NCBI GenBank assembly: GCA_900316625.1
Contig: ONDO01000004.1
Coordinates: 99,944 to 163,943, forward strand
Reading direction: 5' to 3'
DNA length: 64,000 bases
DNA from: an uncultured Lachnospiraceae bacterium
GTDB taxonomy: Bacteria > Bacillota > Clostridia > Lachnospirales > Lachnospiraceae
The notes under the pieces were generated by a model. It did no database searches and was not told the origin of the DNA. It saw only the letters and a list, made by a program, of their open reading frames with translations. Positions within the stretch are counted from its first letter, which is position 1. Each line of letters starts with the position of its first letter. The translations under genes were made by a program, and so were the position numbers. Shown in pieces: positions 27,663-35,379 of the stretch.

Positions 27663-29912
27663 ATGGCAATGTCGAAATTCAAGCTGAAGATAAGAAATAA
27701 AACGGAAGATAAGAATATTGAAGAGAAGCAGATTGATTTTAAGAAGTGCGAATTTTATGAGAATCGTGAGCTGTCCTGGCTAAAATTTAATACGCGAATC
27801 TTAAATGAGGCAAAAGATCGTTCTCTGCCACTGATGGAACGTCTTACATTTCTGTCAATTACTTCATCGAATCTCGATGAATTCTATATGGTTCGTGTTG
27901 CATCTTTAAAAGATATGGTGCATGCGGATTATAAGAAGGCAGATCTTTCCGGACTGACGCCGGCAGAACAGTTACAGAAAATTAATGATGTTACCAAAAA
28001 ATTCGTAAATGATCAGTATAATTGCCTGAACCGTTCCCTGCTTCCGGCACTGAAGGAAGAGAAGATCCAGATCATATCGGACTATCAGCTCCTGAATGAG
28101 GAACAGAAATCTTTTGCGGAACGCTATTATGAGAAAAATGTCTATCCGACACTGACACCCATGGCTGTGGATGCGTCGAGACCTTTCCCTCTTATTCGGA
28201 ATAAGTCATTGAATATCGCGGCTCTGATCCAGCTTAAGAATGGCATTGGAATCGCATCTCCAGACAAGCTGAAAGAGGAAGAGAGGAAGGAGAAGAAGGC
28301 GAAACTTGAATTTGCTACCGTACAGGTGCCTTCGGGTCTTCCTCGCCTGATACAGCTTCCGTCTTCAGATGGTGAAACCGTCTATCTTCTGCTCGAGAGT
28401 CTGATCCGGGAGAATATCAGTGAGCTCTTCCTGAATTATGATGTGGTCTGTGCTTTTCCTTACCGTATCATGCGTAATGCGGATTTCTCCATCGATGAAG
28501 ATGATGCGGTTGATCTCTTACAGGAGATTCAGAAGCAGCTGAAGAAGAGACAATGGGGAGAAGTGATTCGTCTTGAAATTGAATCGGGTATGAATCCCAA
28601 GCTTCTTCATATATTAGAGGAGAGACTCGATATACAGGAAGAAGATGTATTCCATATCTCTGGACCTGTAGATCTTACCTTCTTATCTAAGATTCCTCAC
28701 CAGGAAGGGAGAGAGGATCTCTATTTTCCGGATTTTGAGCCTAAGAGGAATCCGAGAATTCTTCCGGGTGCGAATCTTTTTGACGAGATTCGTAAGGGGG
28801 ATATCTTCCTTAAGCATCCCTATGAATCCTTTACTCCCGTTGTTGATCTGATTCGACAGGCCGCTGTTGACCCGGATGTACTTGCGATTAAGCAGACCCT
28901 CTATCGCGTCAGTGGTAATTCCCCCATTATTGCAGCACTCGCAAAGGCTGCTGAGAATGGAAAGCAGGTTACAGTTCTGGTAGAGCTCAAGGCCAGATTT
29001 GATGAAGAGCATAATATTGTCTGGGCGAAGATGCTGGAGCAGGCAGGATGCCATGTCATCTATGGTGTGGTTGGACTGAAAACCCATTGTAAGATTGCTC
29101 TCATTGTTCGCAGGGAAGAGGATGGTATACGACGTTATGTTCATCTTGGCACTGGCAATTACAATGACAGTACTGCCAAACATTATACGGACTGTGGACT
29201 TCTGACCTGTAAGGAGTCCTATGGTGAGGATGCAACCGCTGTTTTCAATATGTTGTCCGGATATTCGGAGCCACGTCACTGGAACAGACTGATTGTCGCT
29301 CCGATATGGATGCGAAGCCGTTTCCTTATGATGATTGATCGTGAGAAAAAGAATGCAGAAAGTGGAATTCCAGCCAAGATTGTATGCAAGATGAACTCTC
29401 TTTGCGATCAGGAGATTATTGAACATCTCTATCGCGCATCGGCTGCAGGTGTTGAAATCTATCTTGTGATTCGGGGAATCTGCTGTCTACGTACCGGACT
29501 TCCTGGTGTGAGCGAGAATATCCATGTTAGTTCTATTGTAGGAAGATATCTGGAGCACAGCCGTATCTTCTACTTCCTGAATGGTGGAGAAGAAGAGATC
29601 TACATGGGCTCTGCTGACTGGATGCCTCGTAATCTGGATCGAAGAGTCGAGATCGTATTCCCTGTGGAAGATGAGAATATCAAAGGTATGATCAAGCATT
29701 ATCTGGATATACAGCTTAGAGATAATCTGAAAGCATACTATATGGATGCAGATGGACAGTATGTACGCCCGGATCGAAGAGGAAAGGAAAGTATCGGTTC
29801 CCAGCTTACCTTTATGAAGGAAGCGGAAGAAGCGGAGAAAACCGGAACAGAGAGGAAGGAAGAGAGACTTTTCGTTCCTGTATTTGCTGGTGATAATAAT
29901 GACGAAGAATGA
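27663..29912 (+). CDS. ppk1: Polyphosphate kinase 1
   Basis: A 749-residue PPK1, which polymerises the gamma-phosphate of ATP into polyphosphate. It has the N-terminal domain (ENRELSWLKFNTRILNEA), the head domain and two phospholipase-D-like catalytic domains. The two active-site histidines are H475 (LKTHCKI) and H632 (LEHSRIF); GTGNYND and MGSADWMPRNLDRRVE are also present. The first 25 residues are a charged extension. ppk1 with the Ppx/GppA gene upstream forms a synthesis/degradation pair. Confidence 0.97.
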   Translation: MAMSKFKLKIRNKTEDKNIEEKQIDFKKCEFYENRELSWLKFNTRILNEAKDRSLPLMERLTFLSITSSNLDEFYMVRVASLKDMVHADYKKADLSGLTPAEQLQKINDVTKKFVNDQYNCLNRSLLPALKEEKIQIISDYQLLNEEQKSFAERYYEKNVYPTLTPMAVDASRPFPLIRNKSLNIAALIQLKNGIGIASPDKLKEEERKEKKAKLEFATVQVPSGLPRLIQLPSSDGETVYLLLESLIRENISELFLNYDVVCAFPYRIMRNADFSIDEDDAVDLLQEIQKQLKKRQWGEVIRLEIESGMNPKLLHILEERLDIQEEDVFHISGPVDLTFLSKIPHQEGREDLYFPDFEPKRNPRILPGANLFDEIRKGDIFLKHPYESFTPVVDLIRQAAVDPDVLAIKQTLYRVSGNSPIIAALAKAAENGKQVTVLVELKARFDEEHNIVWAKMLEQAGCHVIYGVVGLKTHCKIALIVRREEDGIRRYVHLGTGNYNDSTAKHYTDCGLLTCKESYGEDATAVFNMLSGYSEPRHWNRLIVAPIWMRSRFLMMIDREKKNAESGIPAKIVCKMNSLCDQEIIEHLYRASAAGVEIYLVIRGICCLRTGLPGVSENIHVSSIVGRYLEHSRIFYFLNGGEEEIYMGSADWMPRNLDRRVEIVFPVEDENIKGMIKHYLDIQLRDNLKAYYMDADGQYVRPDRRGKESIGSQLTFMKEAEEAEKTGTERKEERLFVPVFAGDNNDEE

Positions 29913-30063
29913 AAACAGACCCGAGATTCTATTTATGGATCCGGATGGAACCTTGTTGAGATATCCATCGCTATTTTATGAGTTAAAGCCCTACATTTAT
30001 CCTGTAAAATTATTCGAGAAACAAGATATAGTATTTCTCCTTGCTTATCTTAACAGCAGATGA
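29899..30063 (+). CDS. Possible 54-residue ORF, HAD-like fragment
   Basis: An ATG overlapping the end of ppk1 by 14 bases opens a 54-codon frame ending at 30063. It contains ILFMDPDGTLL, which resembles the first motif of HAD hydrolases (FDxDGTL) with the first Asp kept and Pro in place of a hydrophobic residue. No further HAD motif follows in any frame before 30140. It could be the remnant of a HAD phosphatase gene, a translationally coupled small protein, or chance. Only a weak ggtga ribosome site is visible. Confidence 0.3.
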   Translation: MTKNENRPEILFMDPDGTLLRYPSLFYELKPYIYPVKLFEKQDIVFLLAYLNSR

Positions 30064-30069
30064 TATTAT
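30041..30069 (+). promoter_or_regulatory. Possible promoter for the 69-residue ORF
   Basis: TTGCTT (30041-30046), 17-base spacer and TATTAT (30064-30069), the latter preceded by TGA and so an extended -10. It is correctly placed 74 bases before the ATG at 30143. Confidence 0.4.
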
Positions 30070-30142
30070 GAAGTCTGATATAAAGGGACAGTATCCAAAC
30101 ACTTCACAATTCTATATTGCACCAAGGAGGGGAAAAGTAGCG

Positions 30143-30352
30143 ATGGACATCATGTATTTTCGCGTGGCTGCGGCTCAAAACTACTTCGACTCTGATGTTT
30201 CCGGCGACGGCTTCCGTGGCGGAAATCGTTATCTGAGGAAACCTTCCGTAGAGTTCGAGAAGCTATTCAGATCAGCCTGTGATGAATTAAAACATGAATC
30301 AGGCAACGCACACCAACAGGATGCTTTGATGGGGCTTGCCCGTCTGTTTTAA
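30143..30352 (+). CDS. Unknown 69-residue protein
   Basis: A short soluble-looking protein beginning MDIMYFRVAAAQNYF, with a Gly/Asp/Arg-rich middle (SGDGFRGGNRYLRK) and an amphipathic C-terminal half. No membrane segment, cysteine or known motif is visible, and I do not recognise it. It has an AAGGAGG ribosome site (30124-30130), a little far (12 bases) from the ATG, a promoter-like sequence upstream and a strong terminator 10 bases downstream. It therefore looks like a monocistronic gene between ppk1 and infC. Upstream in-frame TTG codons would lengthen it, but have no ribosome site. Confidence 0.6.
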   Translation: MDIMYFRVAAAQNYFDSDVSGDGFRGGNRYLRKPSVEFEKLFRSACDELKHESGNAHQQDALMGLARLF

Positions 30353-30362
30353 GCGATCCAGG

Positions 30363-30403
30363 GCCGTTCTGTGGGTCCCTCCACAGGACGGCTTCGATTT
30401 TTT
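30363..30403 (+). terminator. Terminator after the 69-residue ORF
   Basis: A 12-pair GC-rich stem (30363-30374 with 30381-30392, one G-U), 6-base loop, then TTCGATTTTTT. Confidence 0.9.
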
Positions 30404-30414
30404 CGGAAATAGTG

Positions 30415-30443
30415 TTGACGTGGTGCTCTTCATTTGGTATAGT
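30415..30443 (+). promoter_or_regulatory. Promoter for infC-rpmI-rplT
   Basis: TTGACG (30415-30420), 17-base spacer and TATAGT (30438-30443): five of six matches at each box. Start expected near 30450, giving a leader of about 170 bases. Confidence 0.85.
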
Positions 30444-30449
30444 ACCAAT

Positions 30450-30622
30450 GTTGTTAAAAGAAAGCAGAGTATCCACTCTCACCTAAGCGTTCGAAGCGAC
30501 TTATGGTTCACAAGCATTCTTCTGTTGTAAGACATAAGGATTTTGCATGTTCAGTGGATAGCCTGCCTATCCACTTTTTTGTGCGTCTATCGCACAATGT
30601 TCTAACTATGGAGGTATCGACC
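30450..30622 (+). promoter_or_regulatory. infC leader with attenuator (L20-leader-like)
   Basis: The leader contains a terminator-like hairpin (arms 30553-30561 and 30567-30575, five-base loop, then a run of T to 30580). An 8-base TATCCACT at 30470-30477 is identical to the 3' arm of that hairpin (30568-30575), so it can pair with AGTGGATA (30553-30560) instead and prevent the terminator. This two-state arrangement is the design of the L20-controlled infC leader known in Bacillus. A further small hairpin (30581-30595) lies before the infC ribosome site. Confidence 0.7.
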
Positions 30623-31132
30623 ATTAGCGAGTTGATGATTAATGAACAGATCAGAGACAGAGAAGTTCGTCTGATCGGCTCCCACGGTGAACAGCTGGGA
30701 ATTATGTCTGCACGCGATGCTCTTCAGAAGGCAAAGGAAGAGGAACTTGATCTGGTGAAGGTTTCACCGAATGCAAAGCCTCCCGTTTGCAAGATCATCG
30801 ATTACGGTAAGTATCGCTATGAACTTGCTCGTAAGGAAAAAGAGAATAAGAAGAAGCAGAAGGTAGTAGAGATCAAAGAAATTCGTATGTCACCGAATAT
30901 TGATTCGAATGATCTTACCACTAAGATGAATGCAGCCCGCAAGTTCCTTGAAAAGGGCAATAAGGTTAAGGTCACGCTTCGCTTCAGAGGTCGTGAGATG
31001 GCTCATGTGAATACATCCAGCCACATGCTTACCGATTTTGCTGAAGGACTTCAGGACATCGCAGTCATGGAAAAGAATCCAAAGATGGAAGGCAGAAGCA
31101 TCAGCATGGTCCTGTCGCAGAAGAAGAATTAA
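30623..31132 (+). CDS. infC: Translation initiation factor IF-3
   Basis: A 169-residue IF-3 with N-domain ([17 protein letters not shown]), linker ([12 protein letters not shown]) and C-domain ([14 protein letters not shown]). It prevents premature 50S joining and checks the start codon. I place the start at ATT 30623: GGAGG (30610-30614) is exactly 8 bases upstream and the frame begins at the conserved N-terminus. The ATG at 30608 overlaps the ribosome site, and the more distant upstream TGG/GTG-rich extension is not IF-3-like. An AUU start is the known autoregulatory signal of infC in other bacteria. Confidence 0.93.
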   Translation: MSELMINEQIRDREVRLIGSHGEQLGIMSARDALQKAKEEELDLVKVSPNAKPPVCKIIDYGKYRYELARKEKENKKKQKVVEIKEIRMSPNIDSNDLTTKMNAARKFLEKGNKVKVTLRFRGREMAHVNTSSHMLTDFAEGLQDIAVMEKNPKMEGRSISMVLSQKKN

Positions 31133-31143
31133 GGAGGAAAACA

Positions 31144-31341
31144 ATGCCTAAGATCAAGACAAAGAGAGCAGCTGCAAAGCGCTTCAAGATGACCGGTAAC
31201 GGAGAACTTAAGAGAAGCAAGGCTTTCAAGAGCCACATCCTGACGAAGAAGACTACCAAGCGTAAGAGAAATCTTCGCAAGGCTGCTATGACGGATGAGA
31301 CCAATCTTAAGAACATGAAGAAGATCTTACCGTATCTTTAA
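31144..31341 (+). CDS. rpmI: 50S ribosomal protein L35
   Basis: A 65-residue, strongly basic L35 of standard length ([20 protein letters not shown] at the start, LPYL at the end). aaggagg ribosome site. Middle gene of infC-rpmI-rplT. Confidence 0.98.
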   Translation: MPKIKTKRAAAKRFKMTGNGELKRSKAFKSHILTKKTTKRKRNLRKAAMTDETNLKNMKKILPYL

Positions 31342-31362
31342 TCCGAAGGAGGTATTTATACA

Positions 31363-31719
31363 ATGGCAAGAATTAAGGGCGGCATGAACGCCAAGAAAAA
31401 ACATAATCGCGTACTGAAGATGGCAAAAGGCTACCGTGGAGCACGTTCTAAGCAGTATCGTGTTGCTAAGCAGTCCGTTATGAGAGCACTTACCTCTTCC
31501 TATGCCGGTCGTAAGGAGAGAAAGAGACAGTTCAGAACTCTCTGGATCGCTCGTATCAATGCTGCAGCCAGACTTAATGGTCTTTCCTACTCCAAGCTTA
31601 TGCATGGTCTTAAGCTTGCAGGCGTTGAAATGAACCGTAAGATGCTTGCAGATCTTGCTGTAAGCGATTCTGCTGCTTTTGCAAAGCTTTGTGACCTTGC
31701 AAAGTCTAAGGTTGCATAA
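31363..31719 (+). CDS. rplT: 50S ribosomal protein L20
   Basis: A 118-residue L20 with [19 protein letters not shown] and the [16 protein letters not shown] segment, needed for early 50S assembly. In Bacillus, L20 also represses this operon by binding the leader; the two-state leader at 30450-30622 suggests the same here. aaggagg ribosome site. Confidence 0.98.
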   Translation: MARIKGGMNAKKKHNRVLKMAKGYRGARSKQYRVAKQSVMRALTSSYAGRKERKRQFRTLWIARINAAARLNGLSYSKLMHGLKLAGVEMNRKMLADLAVSDSAAFAKLCDLAKSKVA

Positions 31720-31729
31720 TAATATAATT

Positions 31730-31760
31730 GGGAGGAGGAGAAATCCTTCTCCCTTTTTTA
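31730..31760 (+). terminator. Terminator after rplT
   Basis: A 10-pair stem (31730-31739 with 31744-31753, one G-U), GAAA tetraloop, then six T. Confidence 0.9.
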
Positions 31761-31789
31761 ACGTTTGTAATCTTTGAAAGGAGTTACCC

Positions 31790-32806
31790 ATGGCAATTCT
31801 TGTTACCGGTGGTGCCGGATTTATTGGAAGCCATACCGTAGTTGAACTGTTAAATGCAGGTCATGAGGTAGTAGTACTTGATAATCTCTGCAATTCCAAT
31901 CCTAAGTCCCTGGAGCGCGTGAAGGAGATAACTGGCAAGGAAGTAAAATTCTATGAGGGTGATATCTTAGATCGTGATATCCTTCAGAAGATCTTCCGTG
32001 AGAATGATATCGAGAGCACCATTCATTTCGCAGGCCTTAAGGCTGTTGGAGAATCTGTTCATAAGCCGATTGAATACTATGAGAACAATATTGCCGGTAC
32101 TGTAACACTTGTCGATGAGATGAGAAAAGCTGGCATTAAGAATATTATTTTCTCTTCTTCTGCAACTGTTTATGGTGATCCCGCTGAGATTCCTATCACT
32201 GAGAACTGCCCTAAGGGCGTATGCACCAATCCTTACGGATGGACCAAGTGGATGATCGAGCAGATTCTTACAGACCTTCAGAAGGCTGATCCTGAATGGA
32301 ATGTTGTTCTGCTTCGTTACTTCAATCCGATCGGTGCACATCCTACCGGAAAGATGGGAGAGAATCCTAACGGTATTCCAAACAATCTGATGCCCTATAT
32401 TACTCAGGTTGCAATCGGTAAACTTGAGAAGCTTTCTATCTTCGGTAATGATTACGATACTCCGGATGGAACCTGTGTCCGCGATTACATCCATGTAATG
32501 GATCTTGCCAGCGGTCATGTTGCAGCACTCAAGAAGCTTGCGCCGGGTAGTGGACTCTCTATCTATAATCTTGGCACCGGAATTGGGTATTCTGTATTGG
32601 ATATCGTTCATAATTTCGAGAAGGCGAATGATATGAAGCTGAATTATGTTATGGCTCCAAGAAGAGCAGGAGATGTTCCTCAGTGCTATTCTGATGCGAG
32701 CAAGGCAGAGCGTGAACTTGGATGGAAGGCTAAGTACGGCATCTTTGAAATGTGCCGTGACTCCTGGAATTGGCAGAAGTCTAATCCGAATGGATATGAA
32801 GATTAA
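31790..32806 (+). CDS. galE: UDP-glucose 4-epimerase
   Basis: A 338-residue short-chain-dehydrogenase-type epimerase interconverting UDP-glucose and UDP-galactose. The NAD-binding [12 protein letters not shown] is at the N-terminus, the catalytic pair is Y149-xxx-K153 (NPYGWTKW) after a SSSATVYG strand, and [10 protein letters not shown] is typical of GalE. It has an aaaggag ribosome site 30 bases after the rplT terminator. No separate promoter is evident, so partial read-through from rplT may supply it. No Leloir partner genes are nearby. Confidence 0.96.
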   Translation: MAILVTGGAGFIGSHTVVELLNAGHEVVVLDNLCNSNPKSLERVKEITGKEVKFYEGDILDRDILQKIFRENDIESTIHFAGLKAVGESVHKPIEYYENNIAGTVTLVDEMRKAGIKNIIFSSSATVYGDPAEIPITENCPKGVCTNPYGWTKWMIEQILTDLQKADPEWNVVLLRYFNPIGAHPTGKMGENPNGIPNNLMPYITQVAIGKLEKLSIFGNDYDTPDGTCVRDYIHVMDLASGHVAALKKLAPGSGLSIYNLGTGIGYSVLDIVHNFEKANDMKLNYVMAPRRAGDVPQCYSDASKAERELGWKAKYGIFEMCRDSWNWQKSNPNGYED

Positions 32807-32867
32807 ATAATTTGATGGATATTTCTTTTGGATCCATTGTAGTTTGAAAGAGATTCCGAAATTTCTT

Positions 32868-32913
32868 ACCCGCAGAGAGATTGGCTTAAAATCAACCTTT
32901 TCTGCGGGTTTTA
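32868..32913 (+). terminator. Terminator after galE
   Basis: A 9-pair stem (32868-32876 with 32901-32909) enclosing a 24-base loop, followed by a short T run. The long loop makes it less certain than the others. Confidence 0.6.
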
Positions 32914-32955
32914 GATATAAAAAATATATTTTTCCGAAATTTATGAAAAAAGTAC

Positions 32956-32984
32956 TTGCCAAGAGCTTGTTACTCGTGTATATT
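32956..32984 (+). promoter_or_regulatory. Promoter for tRNA-Glu
   Basis: TTGCCA (32956-32961), 17-base spacer and TATATT (32979-32984), 45 bases before the tRNA. Confidence 0.8.
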
Positions 32985-33028
32985 ATTCATTGTTGACGCG
33001 GAAACAAAGAACACCGCCAAACAAACAC

Positions 33029-33100
33029 GGTTCGTTGGTCAAGTGGCTAAGACGTCGCCCTCTCACGGCGAAAACAGGGGTTCGACTCCCCTACGAACTA
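33029..33100 (+). tRNA. tRNA-Glu (CUC)
   Basis: A 72-base cloverleaf without encoded CCA. Acceptor arm 33029-33035 pairs with 33093-33099 (first pair G-U), D arm GGTCAAGTGGCTAAGAC, anticodon stem 33055-33059/33067-33071 with loop CTCTCAC and anticodon CTC at 33062-33064, T arm AGGGG/CCCCT around TTCGACT. The anticodon reads GAG, a glutamate codon. It is a single tRNA with its own promoter and terminator. Confidence 0.93.
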
Positions 33101-33121
33101 CGCTTAACAGCCCAACCCTGG

Positions 33122-33154
33122 AAAGTACCGGTTATTAACCGGTACTTTTCTTTT
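33122..33154 (+). terminator. Terminator after tRNA-Glu
   Basis: A 12-pair perfect stem (33122-33133 with 33137-33148), 3-base loop and a T-rich tail; it lies 19 bases before the rimP start. Confidence 0.88.
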
Positions 33155-33172
33155 ACAGAAAAAGGATGGTAT

Positions 33173-33634
33173 ATGAGAGCAGCAGATATTGAAAAGAAAA
33201 CAGAAGAATTCCTGCTTCCGATCTTGGAACGTATGGGATTCGAACTTGTTGATGTAGAATATGTAAAAGAAGCTGGAGAGTATTTCCTGCGAGCCTACAT
33301 CGATAAGGAAGGTGGTATCAACATTAATGACTGTGTTGATGTCTCCAGAGAGATGAATGAGATTCTTGACCGGGAGGATTACATTGCAGATGCATATACA
33401 TTTGAAGTGAGTTCCCCGGGGCTTACCCGTCCCTTGAAGAAGGATAGGGACTATGATCGAAATATAGGACGTCCCATCGAAGCAAAGACCTATGCCCCTG
33501 TTGAGGGACGCAAGGATTTTGCTGGTATTCTAAAGGAATACACCAAGGATACCGTAACGATTGAGGAAGATAATCAGGTTGTCACGCTGAATCGGAAAGA
33601 TTTATCTATGATCCGACAGGCGTTTGTAGATTAA
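33173..33634 (+). CDS. rimP: Ribosome maturation factor RimP
   Basis: A 153-residue RimP for 30S assembly, with GFELVDVEYVKEAG, the DCVDVSREM motif and VSSPGLTRPLKK. The ATG at 33173 with aaagga upstream is the start; the frame is open further upstream through the tRNA, but that part is not coding. It is the first gene of the conserved rimP-nusA-ylxR-ylxQ-infB-rbfA cluster. Confidence 0.96.
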   Translation: MRAADIEKKTEEFLLPILERMGFELVDVEYVKEAGEYFLRAYIDKEGGININDCVDVSREMNEILDREDYIADAYTFEVSSPGLTRPLKKDRDYDRNIGRPIEAKTYAPVEGRKDFAGILKEYTKDTVTIEEDNQVVTLNRKDLSMIRQAFVD

Positions 33635-33649
33635 TGGAGGAATACCAAA

Positions 33650-34786
33650 ATGGCAAACAGTTCTCTTATGGAAGCTCTGGATAGTCTCGCAAAGGAGAAA
33701 AATATTCCGAAGGAACTTATTCTGAAGGAAATCCAGAATGCACTCGAAGTAGCATGCAAGCAGAGTTACAAGAACACTGAGAACATCTCTGTTCTCATGA
33801 ATTTTGAAACTGGCGAATATCATGTCATCGTAGCCAAGACTGTTGTTGAAGATGTAGAGAATGATGAGACTGAGATTTCCCTCTACGAAGCACAGAATAT
33901 GGATGGTTCCTATAAGCTTGGTGATACCGTGAATATCGAGCTTAATTCTCAGGAATTTGGTCGTATTGCTGCATCTGCTGCAAGAAATGTTCTGATGCAG
34001 GGTATTCGTGAAGAAGAGCATAAGATCCTGAAGGATGAATATTCCGGATATACTCATAGAATTATCACTGGTATTGTTCAGCGTAAGATGGGTAAGTCTT
34101 ATAGCATTGATCTGGGAAAGTCTGAGGCAATCCTTACCGAGCGTGAGCAGATTCCGGGCGAGTCCTATCATACCGGCGATCGTTACAAGTTCTTTGTTCT
34201 CGAAGTAAAGGAGAACAAGCATAACCTGAAGATCTATGTTAGTCGTACTCATCCGGATCTGGTTCGTTGCCTCTTCGAAGAAGAAGTATCTGAAATCAGA
34301 GACGGTATCGTAGAGATCAAGAATATCGCTCGTGAGCCTGGCAACCGTACCAAGATGGCTGTATGGTCTTACGACGAGAATGTAGATCCTGTAGGCGCAT
34401 GTGTTGGTATGAATGGTACCCGTGTTAATGCAGTTGTATCTGAAATTCATGATGAGAAGATCGATATCATCAACTGGGATGAGAATCCTGCAAGACTAAT
34501 CGAGAATGCTCTTAGCCCTGCTAAGGTTATCTCTGTTATTGCTGATTCTGATGAACGTACTGCTAAGGTTGTAGTTCCTGATTATCAGCTCTCCCTTGCA
34601 ATCGGACGTGAAGGACAGAATGCCCGTCTGGCTGCAAAACTTACTGGTTATAAGATTGATATCAAGAGCGAGACACAGGCTCGTGAGTCCGGTGATTTCT
34701 TCGACTACGATGAGTTCGGTGAGGAAGAATATTACGATGAGGAAGGATACGAGGAGAACGGTGACGAGACAGGCAGCGAAGAATAA
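33650..34786 (+). CDS. nusA: Transcription termination/antitermination factor NusA
   Basis: A 378-residue NusA with the RNA-polymerase-binding N-domain (1-125), S1 domain (about 135-200) and two KH domains (about 205-345; VGACVGMNGTRV and AIGREGQNARLAAKLTG). It lacks the C-terminal acidic repeats of Proteobacteria, as usual in Firmicutes, and ends in a strongly acidic tail (residues 350-378). It modulates pausing, termination and antitermination. Confidence 0.97.
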   Translation: MANSSLMEALDSLAKEKNIPKELILKEIQNALEVACKQSYKNTENISVLMNFETGEYHVIVAKTVVEDVENDETEISLYEAQNMDGSYKLGDTVNIELNSQEFGRIAASAARNVLMQGIREEEHKILKDEYSGYTHRIITGIVQRKMGKSYSIDLGKSEAILTEREQIPGESYHTGDRYKFFVLEVKENKHNLKIYVSRTHPDLVRCLFEEEVSEIRDGIVEIKNIAREPGNRTKMAVWSYDENVDPVGACVGMNGTRVNAVVSEIHDEKIDIINWDENPARLIENALSPAKVISVIADSDERTAKVVVPDYQLSLAIGREGQNARLAAKLTGYKIDIKSETQARESGDFFDYDEFGEEEYYDEEGYEENGDETGSEE

Positions 34787-35042
34787 TATTCCGATGCGTC
34801 GTTGTATAGGTTGCATGAACAGCTTCCCTAAAAATGAGCTGATTCGTGTAATTCGTACTCCGGATGGCAATGTTGAACTGGATCTGACCGGCAGGAAGAA
34901 TGGCAGAGGAGCATACCTCTGTAAGAATATTGCCTGCCTCGAGAAAGCGATGAAGAACCGTGGACTCGAGCGTTCCTTTGGAATGAAGGTTGATCCTTTG
35001 GTGTTCGAATCTCTGAAAGAAGAATTAATCAATGACAAATAA
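34761..35042 (+). CDS. ylxR: YlxR family RNA-binding protein (RnpM)
   Basis: A 93-residue YlxR (DUF448) with IPMRRCIGC near the N-terminus and the DLTGRKNGRGAYLC motif. Family members bind nucleic acid; the Bacillus protein modulates RNase P. GTG 34761 is chosen because GAGGAG lies just upstream and it keeps the conserved IPxRxC segment; ATG 34794 would cut it. It overlaps nusA by 26 bases. Confidence 0.9.
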   Translation: MTRQAAKNNIPMRRCIGCMNSFPKNELIRVIRTPDGNVELDLTGRKNGRGAYLCKNIACLEKAMKNRGLERSFGMKVDPLVFESLKEELINDK

Positions 35043-35379
35043 GCTTCTCTCTATGTTGGGAATCTGCGAGAAGGCAAGAAAACTTGCCAGTGGCAATTTC
35101 CAGGTTGAGAGTGCGGTGAAGGAAGGCAGGGCATATCTGGTCCTGCTCTCCGAAGATAATTCCGCGCGTGCGAAGAAATCCTATTCGGATATGTGTGCGT
35201 TCTACAATACCGAATTATATATATATGGTACTAGTGATGAAATCAGCAGTGCGATTGGTAAGGAGGGCCGTAAAGCGGTCTGTGTTACTGATGAGGGTCT
35301 TGCTTCTAAGATCAGAGAACTACTGAAGAACGATATAGAAACGATGGAGGCACCGGATGGCAAAAACGAGAATATATGA
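35032..35379 (+). CDS. ylxQ: L7Ae-family RNA-binding protein YlxQ
   Basis: A 115-residue L7Ae/L30e-fold protein ([21 protein letters not shown], then [14 protein letters not shown]). Such proteins bind kink-turn RNA. It overlaps ylxR by 11 bases and infB by 23, so translation is tightly coupled. Its identity in this cluster is secure. Confidence 0.92.
   Translation: MTNKLLSMLGICEKARKLASGNFQVESAVKEGRAYLVLLSEDNSARAKKSYSDMCAFYNTELYIYGTSDEISSAIGKEGRKAVCVTDEGLASKIRELLKNDIETMEAPDGKNENI

Noticed and set aside
32990-33172. Upstream extension of the rimP frame through the tRNA gene
   Set aside because: It would translate a tRNA and a terminator; rimP has its own ATG with a ribosome site at 33173.
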